This document shows, one piece after another, positions 25,840-34,935 of a DNA stretch of 64,000 nucleotides. The translations under genes and the position numbers were made by a program. Source of the DNA: Halovenus rubra (GTDB lineage Archaea; Halobacteriota; Halobacteria; Halobacteriales; Haloarculaceae). The stretch covers positions 390,301-454,300 of the forward strand of contig NZ_JAODIY010000004.1 in assembly GCF_026586665.1 (NCBI RefSeq), in the 5' to 3' direction. The notes under the pieces are model-generated. The model was not told the DNA's origin. It did no database searches and saw only the letters and a list, made by a program, of their open reading frames with translations. Numbering within the stretch: the first letter of the stretch is position 1; every line of letters starts with the position of its first letter.

Positions 25840-25911
25840 TGTGAGTTTTTGTTCTTCTATTATATAAAACCACTCCCCAGTAACTCACATCCAACTCACA
25901 AAGAACTCACA
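25840..25911 (-). promoter_or_regulatory. Promoter with four TGTGAGTT operator copies
   Basis: On the minus strand TGTGAGTT occurs at 25904-25911, 25893-25900 and 25882-25889, exactly 11 bp apart, upstream of a TATA box (GTTTTATATAATAG, about 25857-25870). An inverted copy sits at 25840-25847 between the TATA box and the ATG at 25838. One-turn spacing puts the three copies on one face of the helix, typical for cooperative binding of a small dimeric regulator. Confidence 0.7.
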
Positions 25912-26017
25912 ACAACTGCGTAGCGCTGTCGCTACTCGTGACTCTTTAGGTTGCTCTGGCATACGAGGGGGGTCTGGTGTCTGAAGAAATCGCGTGAAAG
26001 AACTCCCTACGCGGTGT

Positions 26018-26716
26018 TTAGGGCATATATCGGATACTCACGACACCCGCTTCAGTATCTGTCCTGACTTCGACGCGGGAAACGTGGTCATATCGGGCGG
26101 CATTTTTATACGTCGTCTCGTCGTCGTGCAACTCTTCGACAGTGTCTGCTACTTGTGCTGGCTCGACACGGATGATATGTATCTCGCCTTTGCCTTCTCG
26201 TTCGATAGCCACAGCGTCTCCGATACTGAGTTCTTCCGTAGCAATCTCACGAACGTGCGTTGTCAATGCTTCGTCGCTCTGTTCGACCGGAATTGAGTAC
26301 TGCTCTTCTAGCTCTTCGACTAGGTAGGAAACACCCATTGGCGGCTGTTCTTCCAGTGTTGCCTCGATGATCTCGTGGCGCTCGAAGCCAGGATTCTCTA
26401 CGAGCGTACAAATTTGGGCTGTATTTATCTCATGAAGCGTGACTGAGACATCTTGTGCATACTTGACATAAAACGTACCAGTCACTTCCTCTAACTCACC
26501 GCCGCCGGCTTCAACTATCGGCGCCTTGGTTTCTAACTGCTCTTGGTCATCCGGTTGTGCGTCGTTTTGCGTATCTTGGTCACCACTTGCTCCCTCTCCG
26601 TCTGTACTCTCGGGCGCTGGGGCATCTCCCGGGCCGACAGCGTCGTCCTGCTGATACATCGAAACAACCTCGTCGACCTGTTCGTCGTCATTCTCTGTCT
26701 CGTCTGTCCCTGTCAT
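26018..26716 (-). CDS. DUF5812 family protein
   Basis: A 232-residue protein. The first 65 residues are acidic and low-complexity (Asp/Glu/Gln/Pro). The conserved part runs from about residue 75: VTGTFYVKYAQDVSVTLHEI, ENPGFERHEIIEATLEEQPPMGVSY, VEQSDEALTTHVREIA, GEIHIIRVEP and VVSIRYMP. This matches what I recall of the haloarchaeal DUF5812 family, whose members are commonly shorter and lack the acidic head. Cytoplasmic; function unknown. Divergent from pgi, with 88 bases between starts. Confidence 0.75.
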   Translation of the reverse strand: MTGTDETENDDEQVDEVVSMYQQDDAVGPGDAPAPESTDGEGASGDQDTQNDAQPDDQEQLETKAPIVEAGGGELEEVTGTFYVKYAQDVSVTLHEINTAQICTLVENPGFERHEIIEATLEEQPPMGVSYLVEELEEQYSIPVEQSDEALTTHVREIATEELSIGDAVAIEREGKGEIHIIRVEPAQVADTVEELHDDETTYKNAARYDHVSRVEVRTDTEAGVVSIRYMP

Positions 26717-26804
26717 GCGACCAGATACGGTACGAGCACTTTTTGTGGTTTCGACTGGCGGAGAAAGTCGTGAGTTCTAACAACATCCAGCCGAGAAGCG
26801 ACGT

Positions 26805-28100
26805 ATGAACGTAGATATCGGGAACATACTGACCGATAAGAGTCAGCCGTCGCTTGATAAACATGAGTTCGAAGAGTTGGCTGAGAGGGTTCGCGTTGGG
26901 CATGAACGCATCGCCGAGGGTCGGGAGAACAACGAGTTTGGCTATGCCGCATTGAACCTACCAGAAACGGTCGATTCAGACGAGATTCGCCGGAAGACCG
27001 ACCACTTCGCCGACAGCGATGCCGTCTTAACTGTCGGCATTGGTGGGAGTGCGCTTGGTGCAGCGACCATAACAACGGCGGTCGGTAACGACGAGGTCGA
27101 ACACTACGTACTAGACAACGTTGACCCGGAACACACGCAATCTGTCCTCAACTCTCTTGACCTCGGTAAGACTGCTGTCCATGTTGTTTCCCGCTCTGGT
27201 ACGACCGCTGAGACACTTGCTACGTTCTTAGTTGTACGTGAAGCGATGGACGATGCCGGCGTCGACTGGACTGAACAGACGATTGTAACTACCGGTGATG
27301 ACGGTCCACTCCGTACGCTTGCCGAAACACATGCTCTGCCCGCTCTCGATGTTCCCGATAACGTCCCCGGGCGGTTCTCTGCACTGTCGACAGTCGCACT
27401 CGTTCCCGCAGCAATCCAAGATTGCGATATCGATGCTTTCCTCGATGGCGGGAAAGAGGGTGCTGAAAGTCTCTCGCCGTCGCTGTCTGACTGTCCGGCT
27501 TATGCGTACGGTGCTGTCTCCTACGCGCTCGGCCAGCGCGGAGCAGACATGAATGTTATGATGCCTTATGCTGAACGATTAGAGCCGTTCTCGGAGTGGT
27601 TTGCACAGCTCTGGGCTGAGAGTCTCGGGAAAGACGGTGGGGGACAGACGCCGGTCCGAGCACTTGGGGCCACAGATCAGCATTCACAACTCCAGCTATA
27701 CCGTGCGGGCCCGCGAAACAAGCTTGTCACATTCGTTCGCCCACAGGAGACAGCCAATGTGACGATTCCCGAGACTGATATCGACGAACTCTCGTATCTT
27801 GGTGGCAGCGAACTTGGCTCGCTGCTCGATGCAGAGTTCGAAGCAACCGAAGCAAGCTTGGCCACAGCAGGTTGTCCAAACGTCAGGATCGAGATTGAAC
27901 AGTTGAACGAACAGTCCCTCGGCCGATTGCTCTACGATATGGAAGCTGCCTGTATTTTGGCCGGCGAACTATACGATGTCGAGACATTCACACAACCAGC
28001 CGTCGAGTGGGGAAAGCGTGCAGCCCGTGGACTCCTCGGCGAGAGTGAGTTTGAGGAAGCAGCCGCAATTGCCGAGAAAAATCGTCACATTATCGACTGA
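26805..28100 (+). CDS. pgi: Glucose-6-phosphate isomerase
   Basis: Converts glucose 6-phosphate to fructose 6-phosphate; in haloarchaea it serves mainly gluconeogenesis and the semi-phosphorylative Entner-Doudoroff route. The 431 residues fit the haloarchaeal PGI length. SIS-type motifs are visible: VGIGGSALGAATI (phosphate loop), VVSRSGTTAETLATFL, the LGATDQHSQLQLYRAGP signature with the catalytic His, and a C-terminal QPAVEWGK with the conserved Lys. Own promoter between it and the DUF5812 gene. Followed by tRNA-Val. Confidence 0.96.
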   Translation: MNVDIGNILTDKSQPSLDKHEFEELAERVRVGHERIAEGRENNEFGYAALNLPETVDSDEIRRKTDHFADSDAVLTVGIGGSALGAATITTAVGNDEVEHYVLDNVDPEHTQSVLNSLDLGKTAVHVVSRSGTTAETLATFLVVREAMDDAGVDWTEQTIVTTGDDGPLRTLAETHALPALDVPDNVPGRFSALSTVALVPAAIQDCDIDAFLDGGKEGAESLSPSLSDCPAYAYGAVSYALGQRGADMNVMMPYAERLEPFSEWFAQLWAESLGKDGGGQTPVRALGATDQHSQLQLYRAGPRNKLVTFVRPQETANVTIPETDIDELSYLGGSELGSLLDAEFEATEASLATAGCPNVRIEIEQLNEQSLGRLLYDMEAACILAGELYDVETFTQPAVEWGKRAARGLLGESEFEEAAAIAEKNRHIID

Positions 28101-28323
28101 GTTGAGTGGCACCGTGGCCCAGTCCACACTTCTCTGTAGAGCAGTACAACGACAACACCAACCCACGTTTCGCTACGCATCCATTCCAGCTATTGTTTAG
28201 TTACTAACCAGTGTTTTCAGCTAACACAGCACGTATAACCGATAGATGGCGGCAAAACCAACCGACAGGAGCGTCTTCGATTCGAAACCTTCAATTATCC
28301 CCCGGCAGTATACTGAATTGCGA

Positions 28324-28398
28324 GGGTTCGTGGTCTAGACCGGTTATGACACCTCCTTGACATGGAGGAGGCCGGCGGTTCAAATCCGCCCGAACCCA
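28324..28398 (+). tRNA. tRNA-Val (anticodon GAC)
   Basis: GGGTTCG at 28324-28330 pairs with CGAACCC at 28391-28397, discriminator A at 28398. The anticodon stem CCTCC/GGAGG (28352-28356, 28364-28368) encloses TTGACAT with anticodon GAC. The T-arm is GGCGG-TTCAAAT-CCGCC. No intron; the 3' CCA is not encoded. An AT-rich TTCAATTATC element lies about 35 bases upstream. Confidence 0.96.
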
Positions 28399-28592
28399 TA
28401 TACGATTTCTATAACAAGCAATCACATTCTGTAATTCAACAGTTATTCCACTACAATCACACTGTTCACTCCGATATGAGATTCTTTTGTATTGTCTTTC
28501 GCTGAACTACTATTTCCGCATTAGACTCTTTCTCAACGGGGTCATCGTATACCAGATTTTCCATCGGTTTAGTAATCGGTCTGCTACAGAAG

Positions 28593-29144
28593 CTACTTTG
28601 AGACGAGGTCGTCGTTTTTGACGACAACGTCGTCACGTTTCCGGTCGACGAACAGCGCGTCAGACCATGCCGTCTCTTGGGTCTCGTTTTCTGCGGTATC
28701 GCCGGTTTTCTCAAGCGCTTCGAGCCTCGCTACGGAAGCAGCTTTCGCAACCGAGAGCGACCGGTGAGTCTGGTCGCCAACAACCTCGATTTTTTTTCGC
28801 GCTCCGCCGGGAACGTAGACGAACTCCATCGGCTCGATAACGAGCGTCTGATGGCTCCCGTCTTCGCGTTCCATGGTGTATTTAGCTCGGCCATCAAGGC
28901 AGAGATTTACCTCGTCGAGTCCCGGCGTGTGGGTGTGCCAGTCGAGTTGCTCGTCGGGGTGCAACTCGAAGTACAGACACCGAAACTCGTTGGTCCGAAT
29001 GGTCTGTGGTGGGTGGGCAACATCATCTGGCTCGGCACCCTCCGCCTGTGCTGTCTGAATTTTGTACATCGTCTGCCTGGGGAGAGGTGCGTAGGTCCGC
29101 TCCTCAGGCGTCAAATCTGTGTTGTCTTTCTGTTCGCCTGACAT
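28593..29144 (-). CDS. Cupin-domain protein
   Basis: A 183-residue single-domain cupin. Start MSGEQKDNTDL; the frame continues 41 codons upstream into the neighbour's end and is not credible. Motif 1: LDWHTHTPGLDEVNLCLDGRAKY (His, His, Glu as metal ligands). Motif 2: IEPMEFVYVPGGARKKIEVVG, with the second-motif His replaced, so metal binding may be partial. A short charged C-terminal tail. Cytoplasmic. Minus strand, 71 bases after the arylamine acetyltransferase and possibly in its transcript. Substrate unknown. Confidence 0.8.
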   Translation of the reverse strand: MSGEQKDNTDLTPEERTYAPLPRQTMYKIQTAQAEGAEPDDVAHPPQTIRTNEFRCLYFELHPDEQLDWHTHTPGLDEVNLCLDGRAKYTMEREDGSHQTLVIEPMEFVYVPGGARKKIEVVGDQTHRSLSVAKAASVARLEALEKTGDTAENETQETAWSDALFVDRKRDDVVVKNDDLVSK

Positions 29145-29215
29145 AGTTTTCGCTGTGTTGTTTGATCGATTGGTATCTTCAAATATTAGTTTCTTGGCGG
29201 GAGAGTCGATGGCTG

Positions 29216-30010
29216 TCAGTCTGCTGGATATAGTATACCAAAGCGTTCCGTGAGTACGTCGTGCCACCTTTCGGGTTGGACCGGTTCCTCGTGTTTCTCT
29301 GAGCCGACGTACTCGACAAACGTTTCGGCATCGAGATAGACCAATCCGTTTTCGGTCCCAACTGAAATCGACGGCGAGCCGGTAAACGTCGACTCGGGAG
29401 CGCTCTGCAGGTAGTCGTTTGTTGCCTCGAAATACGAGAGCGACCTGGGCGTCTCGTCGAACACGTATCGGTCAGTCCATTCCTCGTGGCTCTCGTAGCG
29501 AAACTCCACGCGGTGGGTCACGTCAGGGCGCTCTGCCTCGATAACACGCCACTCAACGCCAACATCATCGGTCAGTGCTGGCCCGTTGACTGGGATTGGC
29601 TGTCGAATCTTGGGCGTTCCCATCCCCACATCGACCACGTAGCGGCCATCGAGGTGGACCACGTTTGCGTGATGATTGGCTGGGAGCTCGACCCCACCGT
29701 CGCCAGTAATCCGCGCGGCCACGCGGTCGACATCGTAGCCGAGGCTGTCTAAGAGCCAATGAAAGAGGCCGTTAAGCTCGAAGCAGTAGCCGCCGCGTTC
29801 ACGCGTGACGATTTTTTCATATAGCTGTGGCGTCGAAAGCACGACGCCAGAACCGTCCGTGTCACCGTGTGGGTCGCCGACGATTGCGAGATTCTCGAAT
29901 GGCACAGCCGTGACGTGTGCGTATAAGAGGCGCTGGAGTGACTCGATGTCAGATTCCCCGACTGCCGATGGGCTGAGCCCGATACGGCTCAGATACTGTT
30001 CGGGCGTCAT
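29216..30010 (-). CDS. Arylamine N-acetyltransferase
   Basis: Transfers acetyl (or propionyl) from CoA to arylamines or related amines. The 264 residues match the NAT family. The Cys-His-Asp triad is in place: C76 (RERGGYCFELNGLF), H113 or H114 (ANHHANVVHL) and D127 (YVVDVGMG). The N-terminal PFENLAI block is also typical. NATs are patchily distributed in archaea, so horizontal gain from bacteria is possible, though composition matches neighbours. Upstream gene of a possible pair with the cupin protein. Confidence 0.92.
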   Translation of the reverse strand: MTPEQYLSRIGLSPSAVGESDIESLQRLLYAHVTAVPFENLAIVGDPHGDTDGSGVVLSTPQLYEKIVTRERGGYCFELNGLFHWLLDSLGYDVDRVAARITGDGGVELPANHHANVVHLDGRYVVDVGMGTPKIRQPIPVNGPALTDDVGVEWRVIEAERPDVTHRVEFRYESHEEWTDRYVFDETPRSLSYFEATNDYLQSAPESTFTGSPSISVGTENGLVYLDAETFVEYVGSEKHEEPVQPERWHDVLTERFGILYPAD

Positions 30011-30141
30011 TGCCGTCGCTTTGCAGTTTTCTTTCTCGTCCGAGCAGCCCGGTAGTACGTGTCCATGCCCAGAAGACGAGTGGAGAGGGCATCAATGTTT
30101 GCTGAATCGCGTTTTTGTAGGTTCGCTGAGAAGAGCCGCAG

Positions 30142-31113
30142 TTACATGTAGCCGAGGTCGCGCAGACGCTCCATCAGGTCTTCTTTGTCTTGGGCGCGAC
30201 CGGCTCGCTCGGTGGTGTCTTCGAGGTTCTGCAGCCATGCGGGCTCGTCGGTTGTCTTTTCAGTCGAGACCTCGGAACCGAGCGAACGGAAGCCAGCGAC
30301 GTACTTCGGCGAGATGGGCACATCTTCCCACTCCACACCATCGGGAAGGTCGTCACCAGACTGGGGAACGTGTCCGCTGTCGGGGAACTCGGCTGCCGCT
30401 TCTGGAACCACGTAATGCCAGAAGGCATCCCACACATCTGCTTCCTTGAACTGTAGGATTGGGTGGACTCGGTCGTGTGGTGGGTAGGTGTCTGGGTCGT
30501 GGCGTGGCGAGAAGAACGTCTCGTCGGCCCGAGCTTCCTGCTCATCCCAGCGAACGCCGGAAATGACACCGTCTATCTCGTGTGTTTCAAGGGCGTCGTT
30601 CAGCGCAACCGTCTTGAGGAGATGGTTGCCGACGTACGTGTCGAGCAGGAAGGGGAACGTCTCATCCTCGTACTCGAGAATATTGCGGATGTGATGTTGG
30701 TTGTGGTCGCCAAGTGCATCGACTGGGATGTCATCACCGGGCCCAAGTCCGTTCTCGTCGACGTAGGACCCGACGTCTTCGTTGCGCGCGTACACAAGGT
30801 CGATGCCCCACTCGTCGGCCCAGTGCTCGACGAAATCAGTAATCTCATCGAAATGCTGGTAGTGGTCGATGAACACTGCTGTCGGTTTCTCGAAGCCGAA
30901 CTCGTCAGCCACTTCGTTGATGAAATAGAGCGTGAGTGTGGAGTCTTTTCCACCAGTCCACATGACTGCGGGGTTTTCGTACTCTTCGAGACCCTGTCGT
31001 GTCACGTCGATTGCTTTCTCGATTTTTGACTCAAGGGCAGGATACTCGCTTGGATCTTCACCTTCACCGTCGGTGTACTCAACGTCGATGTAATCCGGGA
31101 AATCTGCCGTCAT
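30142..31113 (-). CDS. PAPS-reductase-family PP-loop protein
   Basis: A 323-residue protein of the phosphoadenosine phosphosulfate reductase / ATP-sulfurylase-like PP-loop family. The pyrophosphate-binding loop is MWTGGKDSTLTLYF (residues 51-64). FIDHYQHFDEITDFV, SGVRWDEQEARADETFFSPRHD and HDRVHPILQFKEADVWDAFW correspond to family blocks. The Cys that defines assimilatory PAPS reductases (ECG-H type) is not seen, so it may be an adenylyl- or sulfur-transfer enzyme rather than a reductase. The C-terminus ends in a helical DKEDLMERLRDLGYM. It is 66 bases after the phosphodiesterase gene. Confidence 0.8.
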   Translation of the reverse strand: MTADFPDYIDVEYTDGEGEDPSEYPALESKIEKAIDVTRQGLEEYENPAVMWTGGKDSTLTLYFINEVADEFGFEKPTAVFIDHYQHFDEITDFVEHWADEWGIDLVYARNEDVGSYVDENGLGPGDDIPVDALGDHNQHHIRNILEYEDETFPFLLDTYVGNHLLKTVALNDALETHEIDGVISGVRWDEQEARADETFFSPRHDPDTYPPHDRVHPILQFKEADVWDAFWHYVVPEAAAEFPDSGHVPQSGDDLPDGVEWEDVPISPKYVAGFRSLGSEVSTEKTTDEPAWLQNLEDTTERAGRAQDKEDLMERLRDLGYM

Positions 31114-31179
31114 GTCTCAGACGGCGTTCCAGTTTTCAAAGAAGCTTTTCATTCACGCCGCGTAACCAGTCCCGTCGCG

Positions 31180-32523
31180 TCACCTCACGAGACTGGTCCC
31201 ATCCATTTTGGGAGTGTCGGCTTCGATCTCCATTAGGTCCAGAATCGTCGGCGTGATGTCGTAAAGGTCTATATCATCCACTGAGAGGTCAGCCGTCGAG
31301 TAGAGACACGCATTGTCGAACTTGTGCATCCCGTTGCGAGGTCCGGTGGTGAACACGTCGTCTTTTGCACCGAACGACGCTTTCAGGTCGAATCCATCTG
31401 CGGGAACAACCACGACATCCGGCGCTATCTCGGTGTTTTGTCCGTCGAATGCGTCTTCTCCCTTGACGATACGGCCACAAACTTTCCTGTCGTCGGGACC
31501 AGTGAGTGCTTTGAGGTCGGCTATCAACTCATCGCGAGTGGTTTCGTACTCACTTTCTGGAACTGTTCCATCTGGTTCACGCCCTTCGAGATTGAGGTAG
31601 AACCGACCAGGAATGAGCGAGTACGCCCTCGTCTCAGGGCCGATATCAGCGAGGTCTTCGGGCTCGTCAGCGGCGTATGAAAGCCAGCCGTTTTCAGAGA
31701 GCCATCGGTTACAGTTCACCTCGTAGTTGAGTTCCGTGAATCCATGGTCAGACGCGACAATCAACTCCGTGGTCTCGTCAAGTTGTTCCCGAATCTTCCC
31801 AATATACTCGTCGAGGTTACGGTAAAAGTCGAGGAACTCCTCAGCATACGCTCCATCCTGTGCGTAGTCTCGGAACAAGAAGTGATTCACGCGGTCAGTT
31901 GCCATAAACACGCCAAAGAAGAGGTCCCAGTCGTCTTGGTCAATGTAGTGGCTAAATGCATTGTATCGTGCCTCTAGTGTCTCGTTTGCGTTTTCGATGA
32001 ATGCTGTCTTGTCATCGTTGTGGCCGAGGCTTGCGTCGACATCGACCTGATAGTTGAGATCTTCGAGCGTACTCTCTACCGCTGGCGAACTCGCTGCATC
32101 CTCCAGTGACGGCGAGAGAAAGCCCGACACCTGCCGTTGCACTTCATCGGACGGTGGGAACGTGACTGGGACGTTGAACACCGACGCTGAGCGGTCGGCA
32201 GCCGTCACTCGATCCCATAGCCGGGTAGCCTTAACGTGGGCCCCTAAGGGGACGTAGGTTTCATAGGAATCCGGCTCTCGGTCTTGGAACCCGTATATAC
32301 CTGTCTCGCCAGGGTTCTGGCCGGTGGTAAGTGCTGGCCAGCAAGCGCTCGATTCTGGTGGGACAATGCTTTGGAGTCGTCCACCAGTTCCCTCCGACGC
32401 AATCGCGGTGAGATTTTCGAACACGTCCGGGTGATCCTCGACAAGATCGTACGGAACACCATCGATACCAACGAAAACGACACGCGGGCCATCATCCCCA
32501 CGCAGTCGGTCGAACAGTCCCAT
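31180..32523 (-). CDS. Alkaline-phosphatase-superfamily phosphodiesterase
   Basis: A 447-residue enzyme of the type I phosphodiesterase/nucleotide pyrophosphatase group (AP superfamily). Start MGLFDRLRGDDGPRVVFVGIDGVPYD; the frame runs on 16 codons but this ATG gives the family N-terminus with the first metal Asp. Nucleophile region SSACWPALTTGQNPGETGIYGF, later IVASDHGFTELNYEVN (metal Asp-His) and MHKFDNACLYS. No signal peptide, so cytoplasmic. Phosphodiester or phosphonate-type substrate unknown. Probably co-transcribed with the PP-loop gene; a joint role in sulfated or phosphorylated surface compounds is only a guess. Confidence 0.85.
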   Translation of the reverse strand: MGLFDRLRGDDGPRVVFVGIDGVPYDLVEDHPDVFENLTAIASEGTGGRLQSIVPPESSACWPALTTGQNPGETGIYGFQDREPDSYETYVPLGAHVKATRLWDRVTAADRSASVFNVPVTFPPSDEVQRQVSGFLSPSLEDAASSPAVESTLEDLNYQVDVDASLGHNDDKTAFIENANETLEARYNAFSHYIDQDDWDLFFGVFMATDRVNHFLFRDYAQDGAYAEEFLDFYRNLDEYIGKIREQLDETTELIVASDHGFTELNYEVNCNRWLSENGWLSYAADEPEDLADIGPETRAYSLIPGRFYLNLEGREPDGTVPESEYETTRDELIADLKALTGPDDRKVCGRIVKGEDAFDGQNTEIAPDVVVVPADGFDLKASFGAKDDVFTTGPRNGMHKFDNACLYSTADLSVDDIDLYDITPTILDLMEIEADTPKMDGTSLVR

Positions 32524-32613
32524 GCAGGTATTCTCTTGCCCTGTGTCTAAATAGATGCGGTTCTGAGGCAAATCCGTCCCAGTTTTGGTGGTCGGGCGTG
32601 GACGTACTCAGTA

Positions 32614-34350
32614 ATGGACGAGGATATCGAGAACCAGGCAAAAGAAGCCGCTGAGACAAACGCTCTGTTCAACGCGTTGAAACACGACAGTGAGGCACAG
32701 GTTGGTGCAATTATGGGCCCTCTGATGGGGCAAAACCCAGAGTTTCGAGAGTATGGGGACCAGATTGCTGGTGTTATCGCACCTGTCGTTGAGGAAGTTA
32801 ACGGGATGAGCCAAAAAGAGCGACGCGAACGGCTCGCAGAGCTCGCACCCGAGCGCCTCGAAGCACTCGAAGCCGAAGACGAGGAGGACGAGCAAGCACT
32901 TCCCAAACTACCCAACGCTGAGGAATACGACCAGGTTCGAATGCGAATGGCACCGAACCCGAACGGGCCGTGGCACCTTGGCAGCGCGCGGATGCCCGCG
33001 GTTATTGGAACGTACAAAGACATCTACGATGGGTGGATGCTCTGTCGGTTTGACGATACAGACCCGGAGACAAAGCGTCCAGATCTCGACGCCTACGATG
33101 AGATTCTGGAGGCTGTTGAATATCTCGGCTTCGAACCCGACAAGATACTCAAAGCGAGTGATCGCCTCGAAACCTACTACGAACACGCTCGGGACCTGAT
33201 TGAGAAAGGTGGGGCATACACATGTTCCTGTCCCCAGGCGGAGTTCTCGGAACAAAAGAACGCTGGAGAGGCCTGTCCTCACAGGGATAAGGATATCCAG
33301 ACGGTCAAAGAGGAATTCGAGCGGTTAGTCGACGGCGAGTACGGAGACGGCGAGATGGTCCTTCGCGTCAAGACCGATATCGAACACAAGAATCCCGCCC
33401 TGCGCGATTTCGTCGCATTCCGGGTTATCGAGACACCACATCCGCGTGCGGAAGCCACGGAGTACCGATGCTGGCCGATGCTTGACTTCCAGAGCGGTAT
33501 CGACGACCATCTAACCGGTGTCACACACATCATTCGAGGTATCGACCTTCAGGATTCGGCGAAAAAACAGCGGTTCGTGTACGACTACTTCGGCTGGGAG
33601 TACCCAGAGGTTGTCCACTGGGGCCACGTCAACATCGATGAGTACGACATCTCGATGTCAACTTCGACAATCAAAGAACTCGTCGACACAGGGAAACTCG
33701 ATGGCTGGGATGACCCACGCGCACCGACAATTGCTAGCCTCCGTCGTCGCGGAATCCGTGGCGAAGCCATTGTCGATGCGATGGTCGAACTCGGCACGTC
33801 AAGCTCTAATGTTGACCTCGCCATGTCTGCAGTGTACTCCGAGAACCGAGAACGAATTGACGATGAGACTGACCGGGCTTTCTTTGTTCGTGATGACCCC
33901 GAACACGGTGGTGGTGCCGTCGAAAAGTCCATAGAGGGAGGGCCCGATGCTGGAAAGCCGCGTGTCCATCCTGAACACGAGGATCGCGGGCAGCGGAACA
34001 TCCCTGCTAAGGGCGGCGTTTTACTCGAGGAGTCTGACCTCCCACCGACGGGTAATCGTGTCTGGCTCAAAGGGTATGGCTGTGTCGAACATACCGAGAG
34101 TGGATTTAAGTTCGTTGATGCCTCTCTCGATGTCACACGCGAAGAGAACGTCGACATTGTTCACTGGGTCTCTGCAACGGATACCCAACCAGTCAAAATG
34201 CGGACTCCAGAAGGCGATATTTCGGGAGTTGCCGAACCGGGCCTCTCTACGTACGACACTGATGAGATGGTACAGTTTGAACGGGTTGGCTTCGCCAGAA
34301 TCGATAAGCAAAGCGAGGATGAGACGGTGGTTTATTTCGCCCATCGGTAG
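32614..34350 (+). CDS. gltX: Glutamyl-tRNA synthetase (archaeal type)
   Basis: Charges tRNA-Glu, and in archaea supplies Glu-tRNA-Gln for GatDE/GatCAB amidation if non-discriminating. The 578 residues include an N-terminal helical extension (1-105) typical of the archaeal/eukaryotic form. Class I HIGH signature APNPNGPWHLGS (HLGS at 121-124), DDTDPETKRP, and KMSKS equivalent DISMSTSTIK. The C-terminal beta-barrel anticodon domain has VWLKGYGCVEH. The Cys/His cluster CSCPQAEFSEQKNAGEACPHRD (about 210-230) could bind zinc. Starts 90 bases from the divergent phosphodiesterase gene. Confidence 0.96.
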   Translation: MDEDIENQAKEAAETNALFNALKHDSEAQVGAIMGPLMGQNPEFREYGDQIAGVIAPVVEEVNGMSQKERRERLAELAPERLEALEAEDEEDEQALPKLPNAEEYDQVRMRMAPNPNGPWHLGSARMPAVIGTYKDIYDGWMLCRFDDTDPETKRPDLDAYDEILEAVEYLGFEPDKILKASDRLETYYEHARDLIEKGGAYTCSCPQAEFSEQKNAGEACPHRDKDIQTVKEEFERLVDGEYGDGEMVLRVKTDIEHKNPALRDFVAFRVIETPHPRAEATEYRCWPMLDFQSGIDDHLTGVTHIIRGIDLQDSAKKQRFVYDYFGWEYPEVVHWGHVNIDEYDISMSTSTIKELVDTGKLDGWDDPRAPTIASLRRRGIRGEAIVDAMVELGTSSSNVDLAMSAVYSENRERIDDETDRAFFVRDDPEHGGGAVEKSIEGGPDAGKPRVHPEHEDRGQRNIPAKGGVLLEESDLPPTGNRVWLKGYGCVEHTESGFKFVDASLDVTREENVDIVHWVSATDTQPVKMRTPEGDISGVAEPGLSTYDTDEMVQFERVGFARIDKQSEDETVVYFAHR

Positions 34351-34413
34351 CGATTTGACTGAATGCTGTCAGTCAAAGGTTTAAGTATTCGCCCGGACTG
34401 TGAATAATTAGCA

Positions 34414-34752
34414 ATGGCAATCGACCCGGAATTTGAGGAAACGTATACCGAAACCGAGCGACACGAGGAGCATCGCATCTGGACACCTGATGGCGAGGAA
34501 CCGAGCGAAGAGATGCAGGGAATCCATGGGACTCACGTCGCGGTTGATTTCGACATCTGTATCGCAGACGGTGCCTGTCTCGAAGACTGTCCGGTCGACG
34601 TGTTTGAGTGGGTTGACACACCCGGGCACCCAGAAAGCGAGATAAAGGCAGACCCGACCTACGAAGACCAATGTATCGACTGTATGCTCTGTGTCGATGT
34701 CTGCCCTGTTGATGCGATTGACGTCGACCCGAGCAGAGCAGGACGCATCTAA
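34414..34752 (+). CDS. 7Fe-type dicluster ferredoxin
   Basis: A 112-residue ferredoxin. Cluster 1 motif CIADGACLEDCP has Asp where a fourth Cys would be, the hallmark of a [3Fe-4S] site in Sulfolobus/Thermoplasma-type ferredoxins. Cluster 2 motif CIDCMLCVDVCP is a complete [4Fe-4S] set. The N-terminal 40 residues (Glu/His/Thr-rich, with a GIHGTHVAVDFD stretch) correspond to the zinc-containing extension of that type. Low-potential electron carrier in the cytoplasm. It lies 0.8 kb before fixABCX on the same strand and could be its redox partner. ATG follows a TTTAAGTATTCG promoter about 30 bases upstream. Confidence 0.92.
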   Translation: MAIDPEFEETYTETERHEEHRIWTPDGEEPSEEMQGIHGTHVAVDFDICIADGACLEDCPVDVFEWVDTPGHPESEIKADPTYEDQCIDCMLCVDVCPVDAIDVDPSRAGRI

Positions 34753-34761
34753 CTAGGCCGG

Positions 34762-34785
34762 TTACACGACTGTGTAAGTTCTTTT
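34762..34785 (+). terminator. Hairpin terminator of the ferredoxin gene
   Basis: TTACAC (34762-34767) pairs with GTGTAA (34772-34777) around a GACT loop, then GTTCTTTT. Ten bases after the ferredoxin stop codon. Confidence 0.55.
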
Positions 34786-34935
34786 CTGGAAGCACTATCA
34801 CTTAGAGAGACTGGTCACCGAACTGTGTCTCTGTTCAGTAACTGCTTTCTCTTGTTGGCTTGACTGCCCTCATACAGCACTGTGTCGTGTGACACGTCTC
34901 GTTTTGTGCGTAGCCACAGACGGAGTGGACCCTGA

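Noticed and set aside
30142..31113. Calling this gene an assimilatory PAPS reductase
   Set aside because: The PP-loop is present but I do not see the catalytic Cys motif near the C-terminus, so only the family is claimed.
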